NCBI GenBank assembly: GCA_026874595.1
Contig: CM049319.1
Span: 17,437,601-17,501,600 of the forward strand
DNA: 64,000 bases
Direction: 5' to 3'
Origin: Sipunculus nudus
Lineage: Eukaryota > Annelida > Sipuncula > Golfingiida > Sipunculidae
Part shown: positions 47,641 through 60,827 of the stretch, one piece after another
How positions within the stretch are numbered: the stretch's first letter is position 1
Layout of the letters: the number at the start of each line of letters is the position of its first letter
The notes under the pieces: model-generated
Database searches by the model: none
What the model was told of the DNA's origin: nothing
Seen by the model: the letters and a program-made list of their open reading frames with translations, nothing else
Position numbers and translations under genes: made by a program

Positions 47641-49508
47641 TATTATGTATAGTAAATTATGCAAGAATAAACCTGGGAATATGGGACGAATAAGAGAATT
47701 GCTGAGGCTTGCATTCATTAGAATGCAGATTGTTAGTTCTTTTTATGGGACTGATAGTAGTGCAGCATTTACAGCAGCACCAGAACACCCTTGCTCGGTC
47801 AGAAGGGTTTTCTAACGGAACAATGTGACACCAGTATGCTATGTTATCACCAGAATCATGGAAGCTTTGCATTTGAGAGCAGACAGAGAAAAGCTGCATG
47901 TGGTGGGCGAGACCTGTTTTGCCGCATCCGACACATACCACAAGAAAGAAGCAGAGAACCAGACTATTTGTAAAGCTGCCGCAGAACCAGGCTGTACAGG
48001 AATCTATTATGACGGGGCACTTGATTAAATTTCCATTACGTGTAGGCCTCATAAGCACCTGTGTAAAACGTATCTTGGTTACTTCCGATACCGGAAATAA
48101 CAGTTAATGTGTTTAAGTAAGGAATAGTGTGGTTATCCATCTTAATAGTCAGCCGGCATCATCATGTGGGCTTTACAGAATCACAGTCATACTTACATTC
48201 AGTGGCGTCAATTTATCTTCCAGGATGGGGGGGGGGGGGGGTAACACACACACATATATATAGCGCGTCTGTATGACTTATTTCAAATATATTAGCGTCT
48301 GTATGACAGATTTTAAATATATATACTTAATCACATTTCAAATATATTGTTTCCAGTTAATTTTAAACTCGATTAAGATATAACTTTTCATACTAAACTC
48401 ATAAATGTAACCAAAGACTATAATTATATTTATTAATATATTTCATTTGCAATATATAAATATTCTTTGAATAGTGGGGGGGGGATTATTACATTGACAC
48501 CCATCCCCCACCCCCTTTGCCAAAAAGTGTGTGCGTGGGGGATATGTACCCCCATCTTCCCAATATTGACGAGCCTGGTTGCATGGACCATTAATATTAA
48601 CCTTAACAATGAGCTGAAAATCTAGTAGTCCGCCAGAAAATGCCTAATGATATTCGGAATTATTCTCTAACACTCAAATAAAAAACTATCATTTATATTT
48701 TATGATCTTCTTGTTATCAGACTGTTTATGCCATAAACAACTTTTCAGCAACTTTTAATGTATTTTCTTTAGCATGTGGTCAATAACCACGACCTTCGTC
48801 AGTTGGGTTCAGATGTTATAAAAACTGTTTACTCGTATATTGAAGGTATTGCATTATCAAAACATTTTGTAAGGTATGATTCTGGTTTCATTCAATTAAT
48901 TTATTTCTTTACTGCAGCTTATATACGTTTTGGAATAAATCTTCCAATTCATGAAAATATTGCAGTTAATTGCATCCCACTGCAAAACGGACCATATACG
49001 CTCCCTTGTGTCCGTTATAAATTCGTCCCTGCATGCAAACCTTTTGAGTTATAAAATCTGCGCGAGTGTATACTATATATTAGCCAAAAGTGATGTCATT
49101 TTCCTAACCACTGCATGACGCATGGTATTATGTAATAGATTAACCCCACGTTCGAGGTGACTTTAACCTTAGGTGAGTTCCAAGTACAGCAACATCATTT
49201 GTCAGTTAAGGATGTTTCGTAGAAAGACCGTGACATGTCAGTTTTTCTCACTCAAACGTTATTGACACATACCGGGTGTTAGCGCATTCAGATTACAGCA
49301 TACCCATATCATATTCTAGCTTCTGTCGATTTGCCTCTTCTTGCATCGCACCCTATAAACTTTCATTTTACATGGTTTGTGGTTTCATGAAAATCTTGAC
49401 ATTCCTAATGTCATTACTACACTTGCCCTGGTATTAGTCATCGTATTGAAACATGAATAATGGCTTTGCTTCCATCAATCTGGCATAATTGAGCATTTTG
49501 AAAAAAAA

Positions 49509-49601
<93 letters not shown>

Positions 49602-50100
49602 GGATCTATTCACATTTACCATTTTCAGAGGGCCATTCCGGACCATTTGGACTTGACACTTAATTAGTCTTCCCTTATTTGGTTAGACTGGCCAAAGCAA
49701 ACCTGTTACAAAAATATTTCAAGTTTTAAAAAGCCCACTTGACAGCAGACAAGATAAAGTGTAAATTGGGCGAAGTATAACATGTAAGGTAAATAAAAAA
49801 TAGTGTCAGAAATTGTCCGAAATCTAAAATTATAAGAACATTCATTGTTGAACGGCTAAGCATGTTTGGTTAAAGTTAAGTATACCTGTATAATGATTCC
49901 AATCACACGAGCGACATCTTTAGGCGAAAATTGATAATTAGTGTTTCGGGTGCGTTATATCCACACTGAAAACACGTGAGAAGTATAAACTCATCATCCT
50001 GTGTAGTTTTACCTTGTCACTCTTTCTCCGGACACAATCTTCTCCCTTACTGCTCAATCTGTGGAGTTTTGTCCTCAGTTTTCTTCTTGATCAAAACATG
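47641..50100. other. Mostly intergenic, weak coding hints
   Basis: No certain gene. A frame at 47825-48028 (ETCFAASDTYHKKEAENQTI) and an acceptor-to-donor segment at 48775-48846 (HVVNNHDLRQLGSDVIKTVY) have protein-like composition but no identified family. A G run is at 48228-48241, and CA/TA microsatellites at 49509-49600. Confidence 0.3.
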
Positions 50101-50104
50101 TCAG

Positions 50105-51482
50105 GCCTTTTACGTTTACCGCGAGGGGATACTACCTGCGATTTGTGACGGGATACTCTAGTCGTCGAGGCAGCCATTATTTATATTGGACCGGCGAGTC
50201 GTGGTACAAGCCCTACGGGGAATGTACTGCAACGGTCACCCATTCTGTCACATCGATATCATGGTAAACAGCAGATAATCTTAACATTAGGCTACGATAA
50301 GGTTAAATTAATAGGGCCGAAATGGAACTAGGTTAATATAAACAAATGTTAAATCCATTGTTTTCATGTAATTTACTCATGAGCATGTAAAAAGATACAA
50401 AGAATATGCTGTTAAGTGTATTAGGACATTTGATTAGTTAGATCTTGTGAAATATCCAAGAATATATCGATTAGGATTTTTTATACAATTTTTACACAAT
50501 ATTATGTTAGGTACATTTAATGCAGGATCGATAAAGCACAAATATTAATAATATTATCAACCATAACAGGAAGTAATTTTAACGTATAGGGTGGCGGACC
50601 AAATTACAGCTGTGACGACACTGCCAACCGCATCAACCACAGCCCTGCTACAGCTGTGTCTTGTGCCAGCAACTACATTAGAACTGTAAGTGATAAACAT
50701 ATAGATTAATAGGCTATTACGGCCGTACTTTAATAACCCCCTGGTCGCCTATAATTCATCTCTCTCAGGTAATAAATAGCAGTATTAAACCGAAAATTTA
50801 CCTGTATGGGTTCTATTGATCACCTTAAATTTACTGAATCGGGTCGCTCTCTTTCAGACTAATTGTATACTTCAAATACAAATGAAATCTTATTTTTAGT
50901 TACAATACTTATAATATCGTACCAACATTACCATATTATGATGAATAGAAATACATATTTTTACCATTCCTGACCCTACAGGGTTTTGTTACACTGGCTG
51001 AACTCGGAAAAACATATATTTTGGCATACTTTCAAAGTAAATGCACGTTTGGAATAATATGTTTATAATTATCTCACGCTGTTGGTACATTTTGTCTAAA
51101 TACATCCTGGCTGGCTCAACCGACTTCTAGTCTTGACCTCTGTGCTGGGTGTTCAGGGGCTGACCATGGAAGCCATCTTGGATATACCTTTGAGCTCTGC
51201 TTGGTGTTGCATCTACGAACTTACTCAAAGACTTCGCTTCTATTACAATATCGTAAGATCCACTATGATCTCTATGGAAGATATAGTTGCGGAAAACTTC
51301 GATCTTTTAAAAACTACTTTAACGCTCCTTTACACTCGAAGGTGACAGGTATCCTGCCCCTTAAGGAAACTATAAGCTGTCCCCACCAACGGCAAAGTTA
51401 TATGATAGACATCGGGCCTAAATGTGATTTTTCAAAAGGGTCACGCATGCCCCGAACGTATTTTGATATTAAATCTGACTAA
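50105..51482 (+). other. Candidate exons of an unidentified gene
   Basis: Three segments look exon-like. 50105-50273 contains RGYYLRFVTGYSSRRGSHYL and ESWYKPYGECTATVTHS. About 50592-50687 contains GGPNYSCDDTANRINHSP and ends at ACT|GTAAGT. From 51151, several frames are open to 51482, and one ends IGPKCDFSKGSRMPR. Phases between them could not be reconciled with certainty. No family was recognised and the gene may be decayed. Confidence 0.3.
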
Positions 51483-52823
51483 ATCAGACACGAATGCATA
51501 TGCCAATAGTTACTGATTATGATATATCACTTGTAAATTTCGAACAGGCATTCATGGTACATATAATATTTATAATGATTTTCAATACTTGACAAAACAG
51601 ATGTGCTTGGTCATGATTTTCTAACCTCTTTCATTTTGACTTTATTCGGCATTGTTAAATTAAAATTTACTAAATGGAGCGTGCGTTATCATGAAGTGGA
51701 AGGTGGAAAACGTCAATTTTTTTATAAGTAACGTAACTAGCTGATAAACCCGGTATACCGGACTTTTACCGGGGTTTATTCTAAAAGTTAAAAAAAAAAT
51801 ACAGGGATACTGTCTAAATAAGATATATACAAATATTTTTTTACATTTTATGTGGCGCTGTGCTCGTGGCAAGAAATTCACACACCTGGTCAGTGATGAT
51901 GTTTACATTGCTAACCGGAATAAGACACGGGGGCATTCAGGTTTTCGATGATATTTGACTTGTTTCCATCGTTGGACGTTTATAGAATAAATTGATGTGA
52001 GGAACAAATATGCATATCTCGTTAGTAGCAGAAGCGGACCCAATGGTACTCCATGCAGAGGGTCCGTATATATCATATTTTGAGCCACCGCAATCATTTT
52101 TTTTCATCGTATCAGACCAATTTTGAGGATTGAAACCACCAACCAAACCCACCCAACCCTTGTTCCTGAAATTGGGACCTTGAATTAGGTCTTTAATCCT
52201 CCTGGGTTAACCCTCCATTTTAAATAGCGAGAAACATGTGTTAGCGAGAAACATGTGTTTTTCGCTTATAATGACCACGCACGTGGGTGAGAGCCTGGGT
52301 CAAATGTACGGTCAGACATGCGCAATCTTCACTGAAAGAAAGCGTTATTCATATGAACAACGGTCCTTAGTGTTTGAGGTTGAGTGACCACGATGCACGC
52401 ATTTCGGTCATTGCCGAAGGCAGTTCGTCTGTGCTCAGTCTAACCTGCGCACATATCAGTAAAAAACGGGATATCACTCATAATTATATGTACATTAAAA
52501 ATTATATTTTCTCATATCGCATTGCGGGACAATAACCTTTAAAATGAGGTATGGCACAGTGTCATACGCAATGCGGTTACAGAGAACGTTGAGGACTAAG
52601 GTTAAGCGAATTCCTTTGATAAGTATAAGATTCAAAAGAATTATAATCAGCTACATGGCATTTATAATAAACAGCACCTAGCCAAACGCAATTTTGACAG
52701 ATCCTTGCTCGTCAAAACTCGCTTAGACGACCACTTTGACATGCGATAACTTTATCTAAGTCGAAATTTCGAGTTTTTACCGTATATACCGTATATATAT
52801 ATGTAAATATATGTATATATTTA

Positions 52824-52826
<3 letters not shown>

Positions 52827-52910
<84 letters not shown>
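52827..52910. repeat. TA microsatellites flanking the orphan exon
   Basis: (TA)n runs at 52827-52874 and 52877-52910; another at 53176-53215 lies on the other side of the exon candidate. Confidence 0.9.
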
Positions 52911-52913
<3 letters not shown>

Positions 52914-52933
52914 ATGGGAAGGCCGTGTCTTAC

Positions 52934-53113
52934 ACACACCAGTGCGTCTTCGGGAGGCGCCACGGTGCTATATCCCAGCAATGGGGATGACCACACACGC
53001 AGGTCCCGCAGGTGCGGTAGAAACCGGGCATCGGTGACACCAGGATACCAAATATTATGATAGAAAGCGAGTGCTACCGCCCTGTCAAGAAGTCCAAAAC
53101 CGAAATGGAAACT
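52934..53113 (-). CDS. Orphan exon, possible subtilisin/kexin-type fragment
   Basis: On -, a pyrimidine/TA stretch and TTTGCAG precede a 180-nt, 60-codon, phase 0-0 exon ending TGT|GTAAGA. It begins SFHFGFGLLDRAVALAF, recalling the HxFGFGLLDA helix that closes the catalytic domain of proprotein convertases; the remainder (WYPGVTDARFLPHL, WSSPLLGYSTVAPPEDALVC) is not recognisable. Good splice sites and the absence of stops argue it is or was an exon. The protease assignment is tentative. No partner exons were found within several kb. Confidence 0.35.
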
Positions 53114-53172
53114 CTGCAAATGTATATACATAGAATAAGAATTATATAATTCAGCAGTTATCTACCAAAAAC

Positions 53173-53218
<46 letters not shown>

Positions 53219-54052
53219 GTTCGTCTGTAAGTAGAAGAGTATATGAACAAGTATACTGTATTTTGTGTGGAGCTAATGGAACGTGTCTGTCCCGCAATAA
53301 TGTTGGTGCATGTTATACGCTGATTTATTTTCTTTTAATTTGTCCAATCTTTTATCCATGACTATTAAAAGTGTTTTTTTTATGAATTTCTTACCCACGA
53401 AAACAAATTGATTTGCCGGATTGCATTTTCATTTGATGGGCTATATTTGATTAATATTTAGGCGGCAATACTGGAAGGAGCCCCCTGGTCGAGTTATTCC
53501 GGACCCTTATGCTAGAAGCCGTTTCTATTCACACCTCTAGGGATATGGGGATGCATGGTTCGGATAAATAGTTACAACCGTCTAACTCCAAAATCGAAAT
53601 TCATCACAATCAAAGAAAACCGCATTCTTTTCTACATTGAACATACACATCCATTTTAACCAAATATTACTTATTTCATGAAGTCCGTATTACAAAATAA
53701 TTACGTGCATTTTATTTACCTTGAAACAACTCGAATTCTACACGTTTCAATGGCCTGTATCTGTTGTATTAATACTTACCCCATTGGTTTATTTATAAGC
53801 CCCAGTGCATTATTGGGGAAAGGACCTTATTGCCCACAGTCCCTAAACGGATTCGTATTCTTGTTAGGGTGATCCTGCACATGTGTACTTCCAAAGTTAC
53901 CTTCTAAAATTATTATATCCACCTTACCCCTTTGTCCCAAAACGTCAGTCACGGGTTAATCTTTTCACCTCAATTATCTTGTATATACTTTCATCTCAAG
54001 AATAAAGATTCTTCATGTATGAAGGGTTAAGGCAAAAAAAAAAAATAAAAAA

Positions 54053-54330
54053 GTTTGATTCTCAGCCACTTTTTTTCAGAAATCACTTCGGGCGGGTGGT
54101 ATTTTATTTTTGCCCTTTTTTTTGTATGTTTCGATAAAATGTCATATGATCAGGGAAAAACATGAAAATATCCGGTTTTTTTTTTTGCTTAACAGGTAAA
54201 AACACTAAATAACAAAGGAAATCGTATCAAAATTGTATCATTTTATCTTTTTGAAAGATAAAAAGCAAAATAAAAATGTTTGATGCGGGGGTTAAACTTG
54301 ACGCGGGCGGTGCCTGAGAACCATACCTTT
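54053..54330. mobile_element. MITE family copy 2 (TATGGTTCTCAGGCAC ends)
   Basis: It starts aagtttgattctcagccact and ends ggtgcctgagaaccatacct. It shares tcagaaatcacttcgggcgg, tgtatgtttcgataaaatgt and gatgcgggggttaaacttga with copy 1 at 33363, in the same orientation. From 54331 to 55689 no gene was recognised. Confidence 0.6.
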
Positions 54331-55689
54331 TATTTTTTTGTTGGCATTATTCTTCTATTACAAATTTGGAAGAAGTAAATTCGCAAGGTTGGTATAATAT
54401 CACATGGCGAAAGTGTTTCCCTGCATTACATCAGAGTTTATTAAATAGAAACTAAGGCAACCTTCAGCTGTTGAACACGGTTTAACACGGTTTACGTATA
54501 AGTTTTACTTTTAAGTTTCATAACATATGGTTTCCATATTAGATCAGCATTACTAAACAAATCTACTTTACTTCAAATATGAAAAGTGACTTTCCTGTAC
54601 ATGAAGCAGTAAAGGGACATAATCAGGAGCAAAATAATGCCTATTCTTTCACACTATAAGTTCAGTTTTGCTTTATTCATCAGTTTCCCAACAAACCAAT
54701 CTTAGCACAAAACCCAGTACCCCGCATATGGCTGTTTAACACCTTGTTATGACTCTGCATGTTGGTAAACACAATCCATGTACGCCTGTTTACCATAACA
54801 AGGCCGCGTGACTTGGTCCGAATGTCAGACGCAACCATCGATGTTTCATCCAGCGAGAACATGTATTAAATTTTTTAGGCCGAATCAGTCAGGGCACCTC
54901 CTGTTGACACGTGTTGTGGCCGGGCGATACACGCGCTGTGTTTATGTTGACACCCGTCATCGCGCCCGGTCCACTGTTTTTAACTCTCGTTTACAGGAAT
55001 AAGCAATCGGTTCAGGGCAATTTTTTTGCAGGTACAATTTTATTTTAAAGGGAAGAAGCTATTTTTCGTATTCATTCAACATGCTTTTTAGGTGAATGGG
55101 CCCATTTAAAAGAATTGTTCCATTTTGACATACACAAATGAAAAATGTGAGGAATGCATAAATCATGGAAAAGAGCACAACACTTGGTTCAAATGAACAT
55201 ATGATTAAATGGTGAAATTATATTTAGAGTTGAGGTTCTCTTAATTTTATTATCTTTTTCAGCTGAAAACATCAACTTTGATAGAAACATTAATTAACAA
55301 GGTTCATTGAGAAATTTTAAACTCTATTTATATAGTGTACAGCACTACATATTCTTTTACCATAAAATGATTTTTTTCTTTTTGAAGTACCTTTATTTAC
55401 ATGTAAATATATGTAGTATCTGAATGCTACTCATTTGACACTGCTATCATACAAAAAATCAAAACCACATAATAAAAGACTGCTCATGCATGGTAACGTA
55501 AAAAAATGCCACCCAAGGTGGTAGGGGTGACCCTCTGGCTCATGGACTATATAATGAATCGTACTGCACATTTTTACCGTCCCCGAACCAATCGTATTTT
55601 GCATTGCATGGTTGAACTCAGAAGAACTTATATATTGGCAAGCTTTTAAATTGCTTTTAGTCTTAGTGTATATTTAACATAGTTGGTAT

Positions 55690-56370
55690 GTGAATAGGTA
55701 TCTGTAAACAAGTGCCCATGGGCCATAACCCTCAGCTGAATTTGACATGTATCATAATAATTAAGTGACCTTATATCATGATTAGAAGGACACTTGCCAA
55801 GGACCTTCCTGGATTTTACAATAGACGGTTCCAAGGAAAATGGATACAATTTGTACACTGTCTGTTTGGGTGCTCAGATTCATATGTTTGGCCCATAGCT
55901 CATAATATAGCCTATTTGGTCACCATGACCTAGTTTTGAGTTTCCAAAGAGATTTGCCTGGAACCTCCCTGGATGTTGTTTTTGAAGATTCTAGGCCTAA
56001 TTGATACAATTTGTGTCCCGTCTGACTGCCTGGGAGCTCAGAATCATGTTTTCTGACTGTAGGTCGCAAAATATAGGTCACCATGACCTAATTTCAGGTT
56101 CCAAAAGAGATTTTCCAAGAACATTTCTGGATGTTGTGTAAGAGGTTTCTTGGGCTTGCAGATACGGATTGTGCCCATCTGACACTCAGGGCGCTCACAT
56201 GCATGTCATCTTTTTCTTATATGTCGCAAAATATGGGTCACCGTGTCCTAATAGCATGTTTTCAAGGCCATTTGCCTAGAACCTCCCACAATGTTAGGTT
56301 AGAAGATTCTAGATCTAATGGAAACAATTTGTGCCCCATCTGACTGTCTGGGTGCTCAAAATCATGTTTT
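55690..56370. repeat. Tandem array, about 165-bp unit, four copies
   Basis: Units contain gtctgactgtctgggtgctc, aaaatatgggtcaccatgac, ttgcctagaacctccc and gaagattctagatctaatg followed by acaatttgtgccc. The first unit is the most diverged. Short open frames here are repeat translations. Confidence 0.75.
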
Positions 56371-56854
56371 TGGACGAAGCTTAATTAGGATTGGCAAAGT
56401 ATTTGGAACTAACTCACAGCTCACGTTTTGTTGCTGACGAAGAAACAACTTATCTTCAACAGGCCTGGTAATACCAAAATAGATAAAATAAGACGGGGAA
56501 ACCCAAACCGGATCAGCGGGGAATCCCCCGAGGGGAACATAACACCCCTGAAGAAAATAAATTATCAGCCTTGCATTCAATAGAGTAAGGACCATTTATT
56601 AGCAGGTACGTAGGGAAACCGTTTTCATATTCAAACTTAAACCCAAAATTATATCTCTGGTTTTACCATGAAGTATATGTTATATAAAACGGAAATGACG
56701 TCACGTACCCACACACGACAGGTGATGCTCCACCCGTTTCTATAAATGGTTCCTATATCCGGGTGTCCCCAATGCACCCTTCTTTCCAACTTTTGATCTA
56801 ACGCCAAGTATCAGCTTACAGGGGTTAGACGAACCGAGTGGTACAGCTGATAGC

Positions 56855-56864
56855 TTATATATAC
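56855..56864 (+). promoter_or_regulatory. TATA box, probable promoter of the secreted-protein gene
   Basis: TTATATATAC about 110 bp before the start codon, with an initiator-like tcattg near 56887. It gives a 5' UTR of about 85 nt. Confidence 0.5.
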
Positions 56865-56971
56865 GTGACTGTAACAGCGTTTAGCATCATTGTAGCAGGG
56901 ACGCGCAGCACTGAAGGACCGATATCTTAGTTTTACATTTGTTTCTCTTCTTGAATTATATCTTGTAAATT

Positions 56972-58021
56972 ATGAAAGATACAATGAAGTTCTTTATTGT
57001 AACCATGCTCACAGCTGTCGCCGGTAAGTACTTAATTGATATATTTTATTAAATATTTAATATTTTATATTTATTTATTTGAATAATCAGTTTAAATTTA
57101 TTTTGAAACGTCATATTACACAGGTATTATGAATAAAATTTATTTAATTTTTAAACATTTAAAGATTTGTGTTTTTTTTTTATCACCGGGTATGTTAATT
57201 AACTTTCCATGCAAACTTATTTTTAAATCACGTATAGAACAAATTAAAACTACAGTGCGTTTAGTTTTTAATAATATCTATTACCTCCGTTTATCTAATC
57301 TGTTATTAAAAAGTGTGATTTTTTTTCTTATTTCTGTATCATGTATATCCATATGGATTGCGTGTATTTGAACAGCTATTCGCTTGAAGCTGTTGAAAAC
57401 AAGCTTAAGGAAAAGTTTCACAATTCCTTGTGTAGGGCACATATGGCACGATGATAAAATATAGCGTATATATGCAAGACTGCATGTCTGATATGTTTGA
57501 TGCGATGAGAATTGCAAAAGTGGGATTGTTTATAGGAATGGTGCAGGTCTGAATCATATGGGTTAAGGAGCATTAAAAGAACCAAATTGCACATTTCCAA
57601 AAAGTAGTTCCATCTGAGTGCCTGAAAATGAACCCAGATAAAAGACAACGGTTGTTTAATAAACTAATACGTATTATTGACCTATAAATTGAATATTAAT
57701 GGTTGACATTTTCTTAATGACACAGCTGATAGCGTGATGTCTTGTGCGTCGGCTTCGTTGAGAGACTGTGTAACAAGCATGCAGAGAGAACTAGACCCTA
57801 CGCTTAATGACGCGATTGAATTCTGCAGGTATGTTTGTTTTTTTCTATTCATTAGTACTTTATCACCAATGGCTGAATAAGTTTGCAAGTCCGAGTGTCA
57901 TAATACTAGCTTCGCGTCACGCCAAAAAAGGGCATCACGTTACATTTCTTTTTAAATTAGAACTGAGTAATAACGAAGAAATGCACACACACACACCATT
58001 ACACACAAACCATCACATTCC

Positions 58022-58080
<59 letters not shown>

Positions 58081-58894
58081 CTGATATTTTGCTGATATTT
58101 TGGCCGCCTCTGCTCTATCCATCGGAGCTGACCAGTAATGCAACCAAAGGTATTTTCTTGGGTTTCATTTAGCTATTTCCTGATCATGTGTAGCACCCAC
58201 AGAATCTGATCAGGACCTTTGCGAATGTTTTTTATGTGGTCTAAGACTTCTTTCACATAACTTTATAGGATCAAAGACCAGGCTTTCAACAAAACTCTCA
58301 TGTGTGTGAAACAAAAATTGCAAGGCTGTCAGACAGGGTCAGAAGCGGCCAACACAAAGAGCGTGACACAAAAAATGGCGTCTTACAACAAGCGGCATAA
58401 TTGCTGTAAGTACAGTGAAAACTCCTGTTTACGGACACCTCGATCTCTGGTATGGGCACCTTATTTAACTGACGTTTTAGTTGCCCACTGATAAGTATAT
58501 TCTAACTGATGCTAACTCCATACGGCCACACTATTGCTGGAAAAACTCGGGCCTATTCCCATAATACGGGGTTTCCTCTGTAAACCGGTTCTTCTTCTTC
58601 TACTTTTTATGATGATAATGATGATGATGATGAATTTTATTATTAACATTATTATTATTATAATTATTTTAATAATCGGGGCCTGGACAGTCGAGGGGTA
58701 AAACGCTCCCCTTGAGATACGGGTTCGATCCCTGGCGTGACAATGTGAGAGTGGGTTGTACTTTCCCGACCAAGGTTTATGTCTTTCTCCGGGTCCTCCG
58801 ATTTCCTCCACCGTGCGCCACCCGAACCCTAGAGAGTGCTTCGCATTAGTTTTTGTAACTATTCGTACAATACATGTTAAATAAATAAAGTTTA

Positions 58895-58942
<48 letters not shown>

Positions 58943-59203
58943 TTATTATGTCACTTATCTTTGTTCATATTTCAATAGTCCAAAATAATTTCTTTCACAT
59001 CTTACGTTTTCAGCTCGCATAAATCCCATAGACGCAGCCGTTCGCAGTGGCTCCCTGGCCATTTGTGACCCTGCCTCCGATTACAAAACCTGTATGATAA
59101 GTCTGAGGCAGAAAATGGGGGAACTGACAGACTCTGATATGAAAAAGGAATTCTGTAGGTAGGTCGTTTGCTCCAAATAATACAATACAAAATAAAGCAA
59201 ATA

Positions 59204-59256
<53 letters not shown>

Positions 59257-60827
59257 GGAAAAAGTGATAGTCCAATATCATTAGATCTATATAAAAAAAG
59301 TTGTCTATCCCTCACCTTCTAGTCATGCCCCCCCCCCCCCCCACCCCCCAAACCTTTGAAGATAAATTGACGCCACTGTTGCTTCGTATAATGTCCAGTA
59401 TGTTTATCTTTATTTCCCTATACCTGTTCAGTATTAAACTCATAGCTGATCACGAAACTTTATTACCCAGAGATTCAAATGGAACCTACATTTTCTTTTT
59501 AACCTTTTTTTTTTGCCCTTGCTATCTTGAATTTCCCTTCTGTTGTCGACCAAGGCAAAAAAGACCAAAATAACACAACATATTCCCGTTTTTCTAGTGG
59601 TGATATATGTCTTCTTTTTTCTCATATATACAGGGTTAAGGACGGGTTGTTCAATGAGACGCTGAGCTGCGTTAAACGAAAACTTGCCACGTGTCACCCG
59701 GATGTAGCCAAAGCCTACCGAAGTAACGCAGAGAGAGAGATCAGGGCTTACGAAAATCTCCACTCCTGCAGTGAGTACAAACTATACTCTTAAGAATAAT
59801 GACATATATAAAATCATATGCAACTCAAAAAAGCTGTCACAGACTGCATATATACCTCCGCCAAGATCCTGATAATATAGTAAAGGATCGTTTAAGCAAA
59901 ACATATAATGATCCAGATCACCAGATTTTCATTAAAATTCTTTCTTAAACTTAAAGGGGCCTATCCTGCTATCTGACGACTTTATATTAAAGATAATCCC
60001 TGCAACCTTTTTATAAGAATTGGTCACAATACGCAGATCAAACTGCACAAAGGCAGTTATTTTTGTTTATATACAATTGTTTATAATATGTAGGGGACCC
60101 ATCAATATAATCCAATCACATGTGACAAAGGCACCTTGGGTCATGCATCTGATTTTATTGCACAATTATTAGTCTTATATCTTTAATTTTACTGAGCTTT
60201 TTGAATATGTAGACGCATACACAATTTAAAATCTCTTAATATATCAGCAAGCAGGATAATTCTGAATAACGTAACCCATTCTGAAATAGGCTTTAGTGTG
60301 CTGAAATAATAACCTCTGTTCGCACTTAAATTTTAACAATGCTCATACAATGTGAATATGATTACTATTATGTCAGGATAATAACATTTTGCAGTCTTTC
60401 GTAGAAACAGCACGGTGTGGCGCAAACCATAAAACCACAGACCTTTAATATTTTAACTTGTAATGATAGTTCATGGATAAAGGCATTATTTATATAGAAA
60501 ATAACACCCATGTATGTTTGGCTTACGTAAGAAAGGCAAGTTTCTTTATGATGTGGCCGGTCCTTTCCTAGATTAGGCTCACCCGGGTTTATATTGAAAT
60601 ACAAAGAAATGGTTATTCGTGACTCCCGACGATTCCCGGATGGACAGATTACCTCATGCCTTTTCCCCTGCCAATGCTGTTTTAAAATGCTGATCTACGG
60701 TATCACCCATGCACGCGGAGATTTCTAGCAAAGCATGTGTTGTTACATCATTATCGCAGGCTCTGCAGACAACCAAGAAAGCAAAATGCTGACCTGCAAT
60801 ATTACACATTCCAGGGATTACCCGTGA
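56972..60827 (+). CDS. Secreted cysteine-rich protein with two tandem two-exon modules
   Basis: Exons 56972-57023, 57726-57828, 58269-58405, 59014-59158, 59634-59770 and probably 60760-60827, with phases 1, 2, 1, 2, 1. Residues 1-18 form a signal peptide (MKFFIVTMLTAVAG core; Met5 is an alternative start), so the product is probably exported. Exon pairs 2+3 and 4+5 are duplicates: each pair ends its first exon EFCR and continues KD-x2-FN-[KE]-TL-x-CVK-x-KL-x2-C, with the sequon N-x-T conserved in both. Exons 3 and 5 are both 137 nt. If exon 5 is not spliced the protein ends at 59793 (198 residues); with exon 6 it has 213. The strong GTGAGT donor favours splicing. The family was not recognised; an extracellular, perhaps haemolymph or mucus, role is a guess. 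Confidence 0.75.
58024..58074. repeat. TA microsatellites in introns of the secreted-protein gene
   Basis: A (TA)n run in intron 2; another at 59201-59252 in intron 4, and a TTA repeat at 58895-58950 in intron 3. Confidence 0.9.
58676..58890 (+). mobile_element. tRNA-derived SINE with CTCCGGGTCCTCCG core
   Basis: The head has an A-box-like GTCGAGGGGTAAAACGC and B-box GGGTTCGATCCC. The body contains gagagtgggttgtac and tttctccgggtcctccgatt, and the tail is taaataaataaagttt. The - strand copy at 24985-25200 shares body and tail. It lies in intron 3 of the secreted-protein gene. Confidence 0.75.

Noticed and set aside
47657-48058. 133-codon Cys-rich frame on -
   Set aside because: No recognisable domain; it partly covers a dispersed repeat, and opposing frames look no worse.
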